A stretch of DNA of 64,000 nucleotides from Microvirga sp. VF16 (GCF_016864375.1 NZ_CP069356.1:868001-932000); one strand, 5' to 3'. Shown: positions 8,388-17,877, counted from the first letter of the stretch. The notes: generated by a model not told the origin, from the sequence alone. A program made the numbers and translations.

Positions 8388-10325
8388 GTGTCACTGCGCA
8401 CGCTCAAAGTGATTTTTGGTGCCGTTACCGTCTGCTTCCTCCTGGCGAGCGCCTACATTGCGGTGCTGGTGACAGAACGTCAGAAGGTCCTGGGAGATAT
8501 TACACACTATAACCCGGCGTGGCAGGCCAGCCAGGCGGTTGCAGAGTTCATGCGCCTCGAGCGCCGGTTGGATGCGTTCAATGTCCCGGGCCGAGGTGTC
8601 GACAAGGGCGAAGTTGAACTCCGCTTCGAGATTCTTCTCAGCAGAGTAAAGCTCCTCATCGAGGGCCGTTTCCAAAGCATCATTCAGGACGATGCTGATC
8701 AGCTGGCCACGCTCCGCCGTCTCGCTGATGTCTTGGTCATATTGCAGCCTCTCATCGCAGAACTCGAGCACCCTGGCTCGGTTCAGCAGGCGCTTCAGCT
8801 CTTGGAGCCGCTGGAACCAAAGTTGCTGCAACTCGCATCCTACGCCCAGATCCGTGGAGGGGAGAGGATCGCCCAGGATCAGCAAGAGCTCAATCGCCTA
8901 TACTGGATCTTCTCGGGACTGTCTCTTGGTCTGATCCTGCTGGGGCTGATCCTGATTGGCCTCTTCAGCAGGCATAATCAATTGCTGGAACGGGCACATA
9001 GTGATCTGCACGCTGTAACCGGTCATCTCGCCCATGCAGCCAGACACGACGCCTTGACTGGCCTGGCGAACCGCGTGCTTTTTCATGAGAGACTGGAGAC
9101 GCATCTCGGCAGGTGGCGGCAAGAGGGCCTTCGATTTGCTGTCCTGTGCTTGGATCTTGATCGGTTCAAGAGCGTCAACGATACCTTAGGTCACGAGATC
9201 GGCGATGCGCTTTTGAAAATCGTCGCTGATCGCCTTCGGAACTGCCTACGCGATAGCGACACCGTCGCCCGTCTTGGTGGCGACGAGTTTGCCATCCTCC
9301 AGGAGATTCCGGGCGGGCTTGAACCGTGTATGGCCCTTGCGAGACACATTGTAGGGCAATTGAGCGCGCCCTACTCTGTTGACGGGCGTGAGATCGTCAT
9401 AGGAGCCAGCATCGGCATCGCTGCAGTTGAGGCAGACATTGTATCGTCCGACCAGATGCTGAAACGCGCAGACCTCGCCCTCTACGCGGCTAAATCCCAG
9501 GGGCGCGGCCTGTTTTGCTCGTTCGAACCGAGCATGGAAGCGCAATTGGATGCACGCCGGTCGCTTGAGATCGACTTGCGCACGGCTCTGGCAAACGACG
9601 AGTTCGAGCTGTTCTTCCAGCCCCAGGTTGATATCCAGCTCAATGAGATCAACGGCTTCGAGGCTCTTCTTCGCTGGCGCCACCCCAAATGGAGCAAGGT
9701 CTCGCCGGCAGAGTATATTCCGGTCGCTGAGGACATTGGGTTGATTTCACCGCTTGGCGAGTGGGTCATCCAAACGGCTTGCGCTGAAGCTGTCAAATGG
9801 CCACGGTGCATCAAGGTCGCCGTCAATGTCTCTCCGGTTCAGTTCCGGAGCGGAGGCCTTGTGCAAAGCGTGCGCAAGGCGCTGCAGAGTACGGGGCTCG
9901 CTCCAGGGCGGCTTGAACTGGAGCTCACCGAGACGTCGCTGCTCGATGAGACCGAGGCGACCATGGCGGCGCTGCATGAGCTGCGCCGGCTGGGAGTGCA
10001 GATTGCCATTGATGATTTTGGCATAGGTTATTCATCCCTCAGCTATCTCCGCAGTTTTCCATTCGACCGGATCAAGATAGATCGGTCATTCGTGCGGGAT
10101 CTCTCGTCCCGGCGTGATGCGATGACGATCGTACGATCGATCGCAAGTCTTGGAGCCGGACTTGGCATGTCCACTGTTGCTGAGGGCATCGAGACAAAGG
10201 AGCAATTCCTCCAGGTCCAGACGGCGGGCTACACGGAGGCCCAGGGCTACTACTTCGGACGTCCCAGGCCGGCCCATGAACTGGTCTATTCCCTGGACCC
10301 AGCGTTATCGGCACCGTCAGGCTAA
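8388..10325 (+). CDS. membrane-bound GGDEF-EAL protein (cyclic di-GMP turnover), 645 aa
   Basis: A two-pass inner-membrane sensor. A first membrane helix (about residues 6-28) and a second (about 172-194) bracket a likely periplasmic domain of about 145 residues. The GGDEF domain follows (ARHDALTGLANRVLF, then ARLGGDEFAIL) with an intact GGDEF signature, so diguanylate cyclase activity is possible. The EAL domain has FEALLRWRHP, NVSPVQF, LELTETSLLD, IDDFGIGYSSLSYL and VAEGIET, the residues expected of an active phosphodiesterase. GTG 8388 is preferred to GTG 8382 because AAGGA then lies seven bases away. It stands alone after the ABC operon; its signal is unknown. Confidence 0.9.
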   Translation: MSLRTLKVIFGAVTVCFLLASAYIAVLVTERQKVLGDITHYNPAWQASQAVAEFMRLERRLDAFNVPGRGVDKGEVELRFEILLSRVKLLIEGRFQSIIQDDADQLATLRRLADVLVILQPLIAELEHPGSVQQALQLLEPLEPKLLQLASYAQIRGGERIAQDQQELNRLYWIFSGLSLGLILLGLILIGLFSRHNQLLERAHSDLHAVTGHLAHAARHDALTGLANRVLFHERLETHLGRWRQEGLRFAVLCLDLDRFKSVNDTLGHEIGDALLKIVADRLRNCLRDSDTVARLGGDEFAILQEIPGGLEPCMALARHIVGQLSAPYSVDGREIVIGASIGIAAVEADIVSSDQMLKRADLALYAAKSQGRGLFCSFEPSMEAQLDARRSLEIDLRTALANDEFELFFQPQVDIQLNEINGFEALLRWRHPKWSKVSPAEYIPVAEDIGLISPLGEWVIQTACAEAVKWPRCIKVAVNVSPVQFRSGGLVQSVRKALQSTGLAPGRLELELTETSLLDETEATMAALHELRRLGVQIAIDDFGIGYSSLSYLRSFPFDRIKIDRSFVRDLSSRRDAMTIVRSIASLGAGLGMSTVAEGIETKEQFLQVQTAGYTEAQGYYFGRPRPAHELVYSLDPALSAPSG

Positions 10326-10528
10326 CCGAAGGATGACGATGTCGGCTGCAAGCCGTGCATCTTCTCTGAGACTGCACGCTGCGCCGGGCCAAAACGCCAA
10401 CTCGCTCTTGGATGCAGCGCGAGCGACGCGATAAGATAGCTTGTCCTGGAGATGGTGTGTCCAGCTCAGGACCTATGGCGTTCAGAACTCTGTTCACGCG
10501 AAAGAGATAACGGTCAGGGGCACGATCA

Positions 10529-10912
10529 ATGAAGACATATTGCGAGTTTACGTTCGAAGCCGCGCACTCGGTGGCTCCCTATTCCGGGCTGCATGGACAT
10601 ACCTTCATCGTTAAACTCACCTTCGGTGGAGCCGCCGACGAGATCTATGGCTGGCCGGTCAATCTCTATGACGTCGAGAACTACATCAAGGAAATCAAGG
10701 GCGAGTACGGATCGGGCCTCGATCACGGCAATCTCGATCTCAATCCCGAGATCGGCATCGCCTCGCTCGAGAACGTCACCACCTATATCTGGCGGCTGGT
10801 GAAGGCGCGTTTCCCGAACCTCGAAGAGGTCGAGCTCAAGCGCGGCATGCCCGGCTCGACGGAAGGCCGCATCTATCGCGGCGAAACGACAGGCAGCAGT
10901 CTCGCCGCCTAG
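10529..10912 (+). CDS. QueD/PTPS-family protein lacking the usual catalytic Cys, 127 aa
   Basis: Belongs to the 6-pyruvoyl/6-carboxy-tetrahydropterin synthase family. The zinc ligands are present: His13 (FEAAHS) and the pair in LHGHTF (His22, His24). The LDHGNLD motif (Asp65, His66) and Glu102 in VELKRG are also kept. Between AAH and LHGH there are only seven residues (S-V-A-P-Y-S-G), where QueD has about thirteen including the catalytic Cys. So the normal nucleophile is missing, and the reaction may differ from queuosine synthesis. folE, which makes the pterin substrate, lies 0.6 kb away on the opposite strand. Confidence 0.8.
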   Translation: MKTYCEFTFEAAHSVAPYSGLHGHTFIVKLTFGGAADEIYGWPVNLYDVENYIKEIKGEYGSGLDHGNLDLNPEIGIASLENVTTYIWRLVKARFPNLEEVELKRGMPGSTEGRIYRGETTGSSLAA

Positions 10913-10958
10913 TGCCCTTAACAGGCCTGTCCGATGGCGTGACCTCCGTCATGCCTTC

Positions 10959-11456
10959 TCAGGCGAGCCGCCCCTTCATCCGTCCTGCGATCCAACTTGG
11001 CGCATTCCCCGAAGAGCTTGGCTGGGGCCTCGCCGAGTGTTGCGCCGCAGGTCCAGGAAAAACACAATCATAGACCCAAGTGAACACGAAGGCGTGGCCG
11101 ATGAAGACGAGGGCGAATGCCACATCCATGAGAAAGGCATGGACCAAGCTGATGCTGAGGTACTAGGCCAAGAGCGGCGTCAGCATGGCCAATAGCCCGG
11201 CCTCAAACAGGACAGCGTGCAGGACACGAACGGGAATGCTTTTGTCACCTCCACCGGTTAGGCGCTGCAGGATGGAATCGAACGCTAAATTGTAGAGGTA
11301 TGTCCACAGGGTTGCGATGCTCGCACAGGCAATCCGGACTACGGTGATCTCTGCCACCGGCATGCTGAACGCCCACGCGCCGAGCGGTGAGATCAGGGCA
11401 AGGCCGCCGAGCTCAAAGCTGATGGCGTGACGCAGGCGATCCCAAGGCGAGCGCAT
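10959..11456 (-). pseudogene. PACE-family efflux transporter interrupted by an in-frame TAG
   Basis: The reading frame encodes two tandem bacterial transmembrane pair domains, as in the chlorhexidine/acriflavine exporter AceI. The first starts MRSPWDRLRHAISFELGG and runs to about residue 70; the second begins IPVRVLHAVLFEAGLLAML. After PLLA a TAG (11165-11163) stops translation at residue 97, and the same frame then continues as YLSISLVHAFLMDVAFALVF and HAFVFTWVYDCVFP, the normal end of the family. A single base change (TGG to TAG is the simplest) explains it. Both the upstream and the downstream parts are well conserved, so the loss looks recent. Confidence 0.85.
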
Positions 11457-11518
11457 GATCGAAAAGCCTCAAGACAAGGGGTGGGCTGGGCCACGTAGGT
11501 GCGGCAGGCCTACCCTGA

Positions 11519-12184
11519 TCATGTCTGATCGAGGGCGGTGCATTCCTGCAGGAACTCCCGCTTGAGGTCAGCACTGTTGGCCATCTCGCCCCAGTAGTAG
11601 GTGTTGACCATGCGGCTGCGGTGGCTGGCGCGCACGCCGCGCTGGGTCTTGCACATATGCACCGCGCTGATGCGCACCGCCAACCCGCGGGGTACGGTCA
11701 TATCCATGATGTACTGACCGATCTGCTTGACGAGCTCCTCCTGGATCTGCAGCCGCGCGGCAAAGTACGCGACGATGCGGTCGTACTTGGACAGCCCGAT
11801 AATCTTGCCGTCAGCGGCAGGTAGGATGCCGATGTAAGCCTCGCCATAGATTGGCATCATGTGATGTGCACACATGGAGCGCACCTCAAGTGGACCCGTG
11901 ACGATCAGCTGATCATAGGCCTGGGCGTTATCGAACTCGGTGATCCGCGGCGGCGCGGTGAAGCGGCCCTCCAAGAGTTCCTCGACGTACATCTTGGCCA
12001 CCCGTTGCGGCGTCTCACGGGTGTTGTGGTCGTTCTGATGATCGATGCGCAGGATGTCGAACAACTCCTCCACTTTCCGGGCGGCGGCGGCGATCATGCC
12101 TTCGCGCTCAGCCTCGCTCAGAGGCTGGTCGAGCGACTCGTTACACAGGCGCGCGAGGTTAAGCTGGTGAGCATGGAAGTTCAT
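11519..12184 (-). CDS. folE: GTP cyclohydrolase I FolE, 221 aa
   Basis: Converts GTP to 7,8-dihydroneopterin triphosphate, the first step of folate and 7-deazapurine pterin synthesis, in the cytoplasm. Zinc-binding residues are seen in MCAHHMMPIYGEAYIGILP and VHMCKTQRGV. The family motif LSKYDRIVAYFAARLQIQEE is intact, and the length fits. CAGGGG precedes ATG 12184. The nearby QueD-like gene may use the product. Confidence 0.95.
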   Translation of the reverse strand: MNFHAHQLNLARLCNESLDQPLSEAEREGMIAAAARKVEELFDILRIDHQNDHNTRETPQRVAKMYVEELLEGRFTAPPRITEFDNAQAYDQLIVTGPLEVRSMCAHHMMPIYGEAYIGILPAADGKIIGLSKYDRIVAYFAARLQIQEELVKQIGQYIMDMTVPRGLAVRISAVHMCKTQRGVRASHRSRMVNTYYWGEMANSADLKREFLQECTALDQT

Positions 12185-12212
12185 GATGAGCCCCTGCAGA
12201 GTTTTTGGTTGC

Positions 12213-12374
12213 TTATATCGACTGACTAAAGAGATGACTCATGAACCACGCAATTGCCAGTCCAGCTAAGATCATAACGATCATAAGGGTGATACAGATT
12301 GCCTTTTCATGACGCGCCCGCTGGGCCTGAAGGCCATCCAGCTTTCGCTGCCTCTCAAGCTCGTAGGTTTTCAT
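12213..12374 (-). CDS. small single-pass membrane protein, 53 aa
   Basis: Starts MKTYELERQRKLDGLQAQRA, a charged helical head, followed by one hydrophobic helix (ICITLMIVMILAGLAIAWFM) and a short tail. A purine-rich GGGGGC lies upstream of ATG 12374. It ends 28 bases before folE on the same strand. Function is unknown; a real gene is likely because of the amphipathic plus membrane layout. Confidence 0.5.
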   Translation of the reverse strand: MKTYELERQRKLDGLQAQRARHEKAICITLMIVMILAGLAIAWFMSHLFSQSI

Positions 12375-12875
12375 TGTCGTGCCCCCGCCCAAAACCATAT
12401 CAGCGATGCTGAGACCTGAGAAGATTATCCCTTAGGGTAAATTGTCCTAGAGAAGGACTGGATAAAGTCATGGCAAGCTTGCTCTGCGAGAGCTATCGTA
12501 TCCGGCGGGAATCGTGACGCTGAACATCAGACTGCCTAGATTCTACTGCCAAGTTGGCAAAGGCGAGATCCTTGGTAGGGTCTTCTCTGATAGGACCACA
12601 ACGTCCAACCCATACTTCCGCCTGCTCTTTCGGGTCATCCGGGTCTTGCAGAGATGCCAATCCCTGTGGATCCCGTGGAGAGCGGGGACAAGCAGGGGAA
12701 TTGTCACCAGCCGTTGCTCGCAAAGGCCCAGAACTCGTTCTTGACTCGATGAACCGAAACCTGAGTAGATCCGGAGGTGTAGGAGCATGGTGATGCGCCA
12801 TCACTTTCCCAGCACGGACGGTCGGAAGGCGATCCTGGACCTCTCCCGGCCGGCCGATGACGAGAGGAGAAGCCC
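12375..12875. other. 500-base stretch without a convincing gene
   Basis: Several short overlapping frames on both strands have no recognisable motif or ribosome site. I see no clear repeat, hairpin or promoter here. Confidence 0.4.
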
Positions 12876-13316
12876 GTGAGCTCGTCGTCACAATGGACTC
12901 TGTTCATCGCCCGCCCCGGAAGAGATCGGCAGCACGTCGTCCGGGATCCGCAAGGCGAGCCCCGGCTCCTCTTTGGCGAAGATGACGGCACGCGGATCAA
13001 CGATCGTCTCGCCCGGTTCATCGTTGAGAGCCTGAATGCGGGTCTCCATCCGGACGACCCGGATCCGGACGAGGGCTGGTTTCTGGACGGTCTGAGCGGC
13101 GGCAACGAGCAGGATCCGGCCCTTCTCATTTGCGATCCGGATTTTGAACTCAGGCTTGAGATCCTCGACACGGACAACCTCGAACAGGATCAGGCGCTGG
13201 GCCGCAGAGTTACAGCGCTCATCAACACCTATTTCCTCCAGGAGGAAGGTTCACAGCCAAGCGTATCCTCTTTTGGCTCTCGGACGGAAAGGGAGCCATC
13301 CAAGTCCAGACTCTGA
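12876..13316 (+). CDS. hypothetical acidic protein, 146 aa
   Basis: An acidic soluble protein without a recognised domain. It contains a low-complexity PDDPDPDEGWFLDGLSGG segment near residue 60 and a charged Arg/Ser-rich C-terminus. GTG 12876 has GAGGAG six bases upstream, a strong ribosome site. No signal peptide or membrane helix is visible. It precedes the cytochrome gene by about 130 bases, without evidence that they act together. Confidence 0.6.
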   Translation: MSSSSQWTLFIARPGRDRQHVVRDPQGEPRLLFGEDDGTRINDRLARFIVESLNAGLHPDDPDPDEGWFLDGLSGGNEQDPALLICDPDFELRLEILDTDNLEQDQALGRRVTALINTYFLQEEGSQPSVSSFGSRTEREPSKSRL

Positions 13317-13443
13317 GTGTTTTGGGGCCGGTTGCGCGTGGCAAGCTTCAGCCACAGGCGTTTCCGTCTACGCCTTCTGCGCACTTCACTCCCATGTGGC
13401 ATCTGGCACTTTGGCGGGGTTCAACCTCAGTCAGAGAAGCTCC

Positions 13444-13935
13444 ATGAAATCAATTATCCGGGCCGCTTTGGTCGCCTTCAGCCTCCTCTCAGTCCCGTCG
13501 GCTTTCGCGCAGACGCAAACGCAGCGCGGCGAGTACCTGGTGACCATCATGGACTGCACCGGCTGCCATACCCCCGGCACCTTTCTCGGCAAGCCCGACC
13601 TGCAGCGGCCTCTGGCCGGATCGGAGGTCGGCTTCCAGATCCCGGGCGTCGGCATCTTCTATCCGCCCAACCTGACCCCTGATCCCGAGACAGGTCTGGG
13701 GCGGTGGAGTGAGGCCGACATCATCAAGGCGGTGCGGACCGGCGTCAGGCCGGACGGGCGGCAGCTTGTGCCGATCATGCCGTATCATTCCTACGGCAAG
13801 CTCACGGATGAGGATGCCTGGGCCCTTGTCAGCTACCTCAAGAGCCTGAGGCCGGTCAGGAACCAAGTGCCCGGTCCGGTCGGGACAAGCGAGAAGCCCT
13901 CAGCCCCCTTCCTGACCGTTGTCATGCCCCAGTAG
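13444..13935 (+). CDS. exported class I c-type cytochrome, 163 aa
   Basis: A periplasmic electron carrier. Residues 1-22 are a signal peptide (MKSIIRAALVAFSLLSVPSA, cleavage near AFAQ). The haem site is CTGCH at about residue 38, and a likely axial Met is in PIMPYHSYG near residue 115. The last part (YGKLTDEDAWALVSYLKSLR) is the usual C-terminal helix of small cytochromes paired with dehydrogenases. No dehydrogenase subunit is adjacent, so its redox partner is not known. The frame extends upstream, but ATG 13444 gives the complete signal peptide. Confidence 0.88.
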   Translation: MKSIIRAALVAFSLLSVPSAFAQTQTQRGEYLVTIMDCTGCHTPGTFLGKPDLQRPLAGSEVGFQIPGVGIFYPPNLTPDPETGLGRWSEADIIKAVRTGVRPDGRQLVPIMPYHSYGKLTDEDAWALVSYLKSLRPVRNQVPGPVGTSEKPSAPFLTVVMPQ

Positions 13936-14003
13936 CCGCTTGGAGCAGAGCACGCAGAATTCAGAAGTCAGCGGTTCCCGGAAAGGCTTAGGAGACATCA
14001 GAC

Positions 14004-14282
14004 ATGCTCGAGGCAGAGTTGCAGCAGCTGCGCGATGACAACACGGCGATTGCAGAACTGCTGCAAGAACTGGAGAACAGCCTCGCACTGCCGCTCTCGC
14101 CCGAACCGCCGTTCCAGGTCATGGCGGATGTGACGGCCCTGCAGAACCGGGTCTATGCCATGGCCCGCAGGGTCGGGAGCATGAAGCGGATGATCCGCGA
14201 CAGGATTCTCCAGCAGGCGCTCGCAGCTGACTTTTCGCCGCGAGGCGAGGACGTATCAGCAAAAATCAGGCTGGAGGTGTGA
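14004..14282 (+). CDS. hypothetical coiled-coil protein, 92 aa
   Basis: Mostly helical and rich in Leu, Glu and Gln. Residues 1-30 (MLEAELQQLRDDNTAIAELL) look like a short coiled coil, and a second basic helix follows around residues 50-75. There is no Cys, membrane helix or known motif. AGGAG lies upstream of ATG 14004. Function unknown. Confidence 0.6.
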   Translation: MLEAELQQLRDDNTAIAELLQELENSLALPLSPEPPFQVMADVTALQNRVYAMARRVGSMKRMIRDRILQQALAADFSPRGEDVSAKIRLEV

Positions 14283-14417
14283 GCTTCGTGGCGCGGCCCG
14301 AATAGTCCGCATGGATGCGCGCGCTACGCTCCTGATACTTCTCACCCGCTGCCTCGCTCTGGGCCTGATAGCCTATTCTCCTCTGCGAACCCGATATAGA
14401 AACTGTGTGTATTGCGG

Positions 14418-14963
14418 TTATGCCGCCGCTTCGCTCCCAGCCAGTTTGCTGGAACGGGGAGCGTCGGCCAAGCCCTGCTCAATGAGCTTGCGGGCTTCGG
14501 TCTCCGTTATCTGCCTCACCGCTGCGATCTCTTTCACCGTGAAATCCAGGGCACCCTCGAAAATCTGTCGTTCGCTGTAGGACGCCTCTTCCTGCTGCGG
14601 CCCGCGGTTCAGATCCCGCAGGACCTCCGCGACGGCAGTCAACTGCCCAGTGCTGATGCGCTCCTGGTAGTCCGCCGCACGCCGGTTCCACATGCCACGC
14701 TTGGCGCGAGCCTTTCCGCTCAGGATCGCGAGTGCCTGGTTGACGATGGCCGGCTCGGACAGCTTCCTCAAGCCACTGCTTTTCGCTTTTGCCAAGGGAA
14801 TGCGAACTGTGACTTTTCCCGCGTCGAGTGAAAGCACGAGGAGCTCAAGTTTGAACCCGGCAACTTCTTGCCCCTCGATTCCCGTGATCACCCCGAGGCC
14901 ATGGCCGGGATACACGACCGTTTCACCAGCCTGGAAGCTCAGCGCAGTGTTCTTCGTGTTCAT
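14418..14963 (-). CDS. CarD/CdnL-family transcription regulator, 181 aa
   Basis: Binds RNA polymerase beta through an N-terminal Tudor-like domain and stabilises open promoter complexes. Residues about 8-65 show the family start FQAGETVVYPGHGLGVITGI followed by RIPLAKAKSSGLRKL. The C-terminal helical DNA-binding domain follows (SGKARAKRGMWNRRAADYQE, then SYSERQIFEGALDFTVKEIA). Length fits the family. It is monocistronic and convergent with its left-hand neighbour. Because CarD is often essential and single-copy, a second copy elsewhere in the genome should be expected or excluded. Confidence 0.92.
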   Translation of the reverse strand: MNTKNTALSFQAGETVVYPGHGLGVITGIEGQEVAGFKLELLVLSLDAGKVTVRIPLAKAKSSGLRKLSEPAIVNQALAILSGKARAKRGMWNRRAADYQERISTGQLTAVAEVLRDLNRGPQQEEASYSERQIFEGALDFTVKEIAAVRQITETEARKLIEQGLADAPRSSKLAGSEAAA

Positions 14964-15412
14964 TCAGAAAAGATCTCCATGAGACACAGACTAGGCTTCA
15001 TCTGAGACGATCTGTGTCGCAGACGTCGAATTCACGACGCTCGCTTGTGGAGCGTAGGTTGTCAGAACTCGATTTCTTTGCGGTTCCCGCATATCGGATG
15101 TCCACCCTCGCGGTGCAAGAGGGCTCATTCAACGATGCTTAACGCTCGCTACGCTGGATTCACTGTGGCGTAGTCTCATCGCCGGCTGCTCGATGCCGAC
15201 GCCTAAACGCAACCATAAGATGATAGTATGCTCTGGTTAATGTTGTCTTTACGCAAGCGGCACGGGCCTTAGCCCAGAACAAGGTGGTTCGAGACCAGCC
15301 GTTTGCCGAACTCAGCGGCGGAGTTCCTCACAGCCTGTCATCATTCCCATTCGCGAAGCGACCTTCGCACAATGTTGGTGCGCTAAGTGGATGAGAGGGA
15401 AAGGGGGCTCCC
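14964..15412. other. 450-base intergenic stretch
   Basis: Contains no open frame I would defend. It holds the upstream region of carD on the left. No repeat or strong hairpin was noticed. Confidence 0.4.
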
Positions 15413-15643
15413 ATGTGCAAGCGACAAATCGACAAGCGGCCAATCGCACCGAAACCATCGAACGACAACAATCCAAAGTCGGTAGAGCGTCTCATGGCCT
15501 GGAAGCAGCCAAGCTTCCAATCCGGGATACTGTCGGTCGCGCTTGAGCGTGCGGAACGCGTCAGGCTGGACTTTGTGGCCGGAGGAGTGCTGACGATCCA
15601 AGGGCAGTGCTCACAGATTCAAGATTCGAGCGCCCCTTGTTGA
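15413..15643 (+). CDS. hypothetical small protein, 76 aa (doubtful)
   Basis: A basic N-terminus (MCKRQIDKRPIAPKPSNDNN) is followed by a mixed segment with no known motif. AAAGGGGG lies just before ATG 15413, which is the main support. The composition is not typical of a folded protein, and the gene may be chance. Confidence 0.35.
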   Translation: MCKRQIDKRPIAPKPSNDNNPKSVERLMAWKQPSFQSGILSVALERAERVRLDFVAGGVLTIQGQCSQIQDSSAPC

Positions 15644-15750
15644 GATCGCATTCTCGGTTGCCGTTCCGCTTGGCCCTCTTCTCAGGAGGAACATGTTGAC
15701 AGGAGCTGACACGTTGCCTCGAGAAGCGCAGCGGCCCCTCTCCCGGTTAG

Positions 15751-16006
15751 TCAGAGGTCTGTATAGCCCTTCCGTCGCTGGGTTTCTGCCCAGCCTTCCA
15801 GCGCCTGCGCGGCTTTCGTCTCATCGGGGAAGATCTCGACCTTCTCCTGACCCTTGGCGCCAATGAAGCCCCAGTTCCGCACCAGCCGGATCGTGCCGAA
15901 CAGGTCGCGTTCGATCACCCGGCTGAAGAACTGCGCCCGGCCCCGGCTCCGGATCACGCCGATAGAGCACCAGGTGGTGCCGGATGGGCGAGCGGGCGTC
16001 AGGCAT
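15751..16006 (-). pseudogene. WGR-domain protein with a frameshift
   Basis: WGR domains are short nucleic-acid-binding modules. One frame from ATG 16006 gives the family start HHLVLYRRDPE; a second frame continues as RAQFFSRVIERDLFGTIRLV with RNWGFIGAKGQEKVEIFP and a normal end at 15751. The two halves join in a G/C-run near 15925-15945, so a one-base change has split the gene. If only the second frame is translated (from ATG 15957), a 68-residue protein lacking the first strand would result. It lies 16 bases after the CYTH gene on the same strand. Confidence 0.7.
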
Positions 16007-16022
16007 CGGCCCAGCCGGTCCC

Positions 16023-16712
16023 TTACTCGGGTTTGCCCTTCTGGAGCGTCTTCTCCATCTCGCGCCTCATCGCCTTCTCGATCTCGTCGAGGTTGACCTT
16101 GACGGCTTCACCGCTGATCTGCGCCTTGGCCCTGGTCACCGGCACCTGCTTGGCCTTGGGCCGATTGACGGCCAGCCGCGCCTGGGTCGGGAGGTGGCCT
16201 TCCAGCGTATCGATCAGGCTGTTGAGCGCCGCATCGGACAGCGGGATTTCTGGCGCCTTATCGAGACCTCTCAGGGCGATGGCCTGATTGGTATAGCGAG
16301 GATCCGCTGTCACTTCAGGCCCAAACCACTCTAATGGACAGAACCCCCTCGCCTCCGCTTCAGAAGCGAATTCCACGGTGACGAGATGCAGGACACGGGG
16401 CCGGAGGATCTCGTCGATCAGGGCATGCCCCTCACCGATCGGCAGGGCTGTCCGGGTGTAGTCGACCTCGCCGGCGCAGACATCGAGCAGCGCATGGGCA
16501 TGGGCAATCGGGATGTCGGTCTGGTCCTCGGCCTCGCCGCCTTGGCCAACCGTCTTGAGGGCCAGCCAGCCCCTGTCCTCTTCGAGGCGAACCCAGGAGG
16601 AGCGATCCCGCTGCTCGGGGAAGAAGCCTTCGATGTGGCGCAGCCCACCCCTCTCACGCCGGATCAAGCGGGCGAAGGATGGGGTGAGGAGGAAGCGGCG
16701 GCGAACGGTCAT
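16023..16712 (-). CDS. CYTH-domain (triphosphate tunnel) protein, 229 aa
   Basis: CYTH proteins hydrolyse or bind triphosphate groups inside a beta-barrel tunnel; some are adenylate cyclases or triphosphatases. The start RRRFLLTPSFARLIRRERGG, the next strand IEGFFPEQRDRSSWVRLEED, and the alternating EFASEAEARGFCPLEWFGPE fit the CYTH-like branch found in Hyphomicrobiales. The family ExExK motif at the extreme N-terminus is not clearly present, so catalysis is uncertain. The C-terminal 60 residues are a charged helical extension ending EKTLQKGKPE. It probably forms an operon with the WGR gene. Confidence 0.7.
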   Translation of the reverse strand: MTVRRRFLLTPSFARLIRRERGGLRHIEGFFPEQRDRSSWVRLEEDRGWLALKTVGQGGEAEDQTDIPIAHAHALLDVCAGEVDYTRTALPIGEGHALIDEILRPRVLHLVTVEFASEAEARGFCPLEWFGPEVTADPRYTNQAIALRGLDKAPEIPLSDAALNSLIDTLEGHLPTQARLAVNRPKAKQVPVTRAKAQISGEAVKVNLDEIEKAMRREMEKTLQKGKPE

Positions 16713-17877
16713 GAAACCCAGGGCCTATAAGGGATCGAGAAGCCTTTTATTCGTACATGGCAGAGAAAGAGGGAGGCAACCCTGAACCCCGCACTATGGT
16801 TTCCGTTCAGCCGTCGGCCTTTTCTCGCGGATTTTCTGCTGGGGTCAGGTAATCCCAGTTTCAGGGAAACAGTCGATTAGCGCACCCTTGCCGAGTTCGC
16901 CATTCAAGTCCTGACTATGGAGTGAGATGTGCTCGACCCGCACTAGCCTGAGCAGACGCTGCAAAGACGCCTTGGCAGAGATGCTGTCTTGAAACCTCGG
17001 CCAAGGCGTTGGTGGTCCAAGGGAAAGAATCCACACTTCGAGGATAGGCTTCCCGACATTGGCAGCAAGGCTCTCACACATGACAACGCCCTGACAGAGT
17101 TAGCCGTGCGGAGCTCACTGTCAGGGCGCTTTTGTGATGCCGGTTGCAACACCACGGCTGCCATAATGCCCCAGGAATGCCGGACCTTCAACCGGACGCT
17201 GTGCACAAGTACGAAATGCCCCGGCGGGAGGCTGAGCACCAGACCTCCCGCCCGGGCGCGTGCGATGTGTTCCGGCATCGCACGATCCATGTAGATTCGC
17301 CCATGACAAACCGATGTGTGGTGACGCACACTGTCAGTTCCGAACGAGATCATTGGACAGCACTGCAGCCGAAACATCAGTCAGCTCGGCTGCGGTCGAC
17401 GCCAACATCACGAAGCATATGCGGGCTGAGTTCGTGACGCAGTGTTTGCTCGAGTTCGCTTGTTACCACAAGCCGCCTGCGATCGTTCGCAGGCCTGCGC
17501 GGAACGCGAACAAGTTCAAAGCGGAAGGCGAACCCTACAAAGGGCAGAGGGAAGACGGTCGGATTCATCGGAGCCAACAGCAGCTAAAGTTGTGACGAGG
17601 AGAGCGGCGCGTTCGTACGTGCAAAGTCGCATGGACATGTAACGCCTCCTCTGGCTGTGGCTGTGAAACGGGCGGAAGATCCGCAGGGCAGCTTCAATAT
17701 CAGAATTCTGCTGCCGAGACTAGCCCCATCAGGTCATTTATTGCCCCTGGCCGTCTTGATTACTTCTGAACGAGTGTTTGGTCGGGAGGAACAGTACGCG
17801 CGAGGCACCTTCATGAGAGACGGTCCTAGCGGCAGCCCGGCATGTGCTTGCGCCGGACCAATCCTGTGATGAGTTTG
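16713..17877. other. long stretch without a convincing gene
   Basis: About 1.1 kb with many short overlapping frames on both strands and none with both a ribosome site and protein-like composition. It may be decayed coding DNA. I recognised no domain, repeat or RNA gene. Confidence 0.4.

Noticed and set aside
16943..17377. 144-codon minus-strand frame in the long empty stretch
   Set aside because: Composition is Cys/Arg/Ser-rich and irregular, with no ribosome site or recognisable segment.
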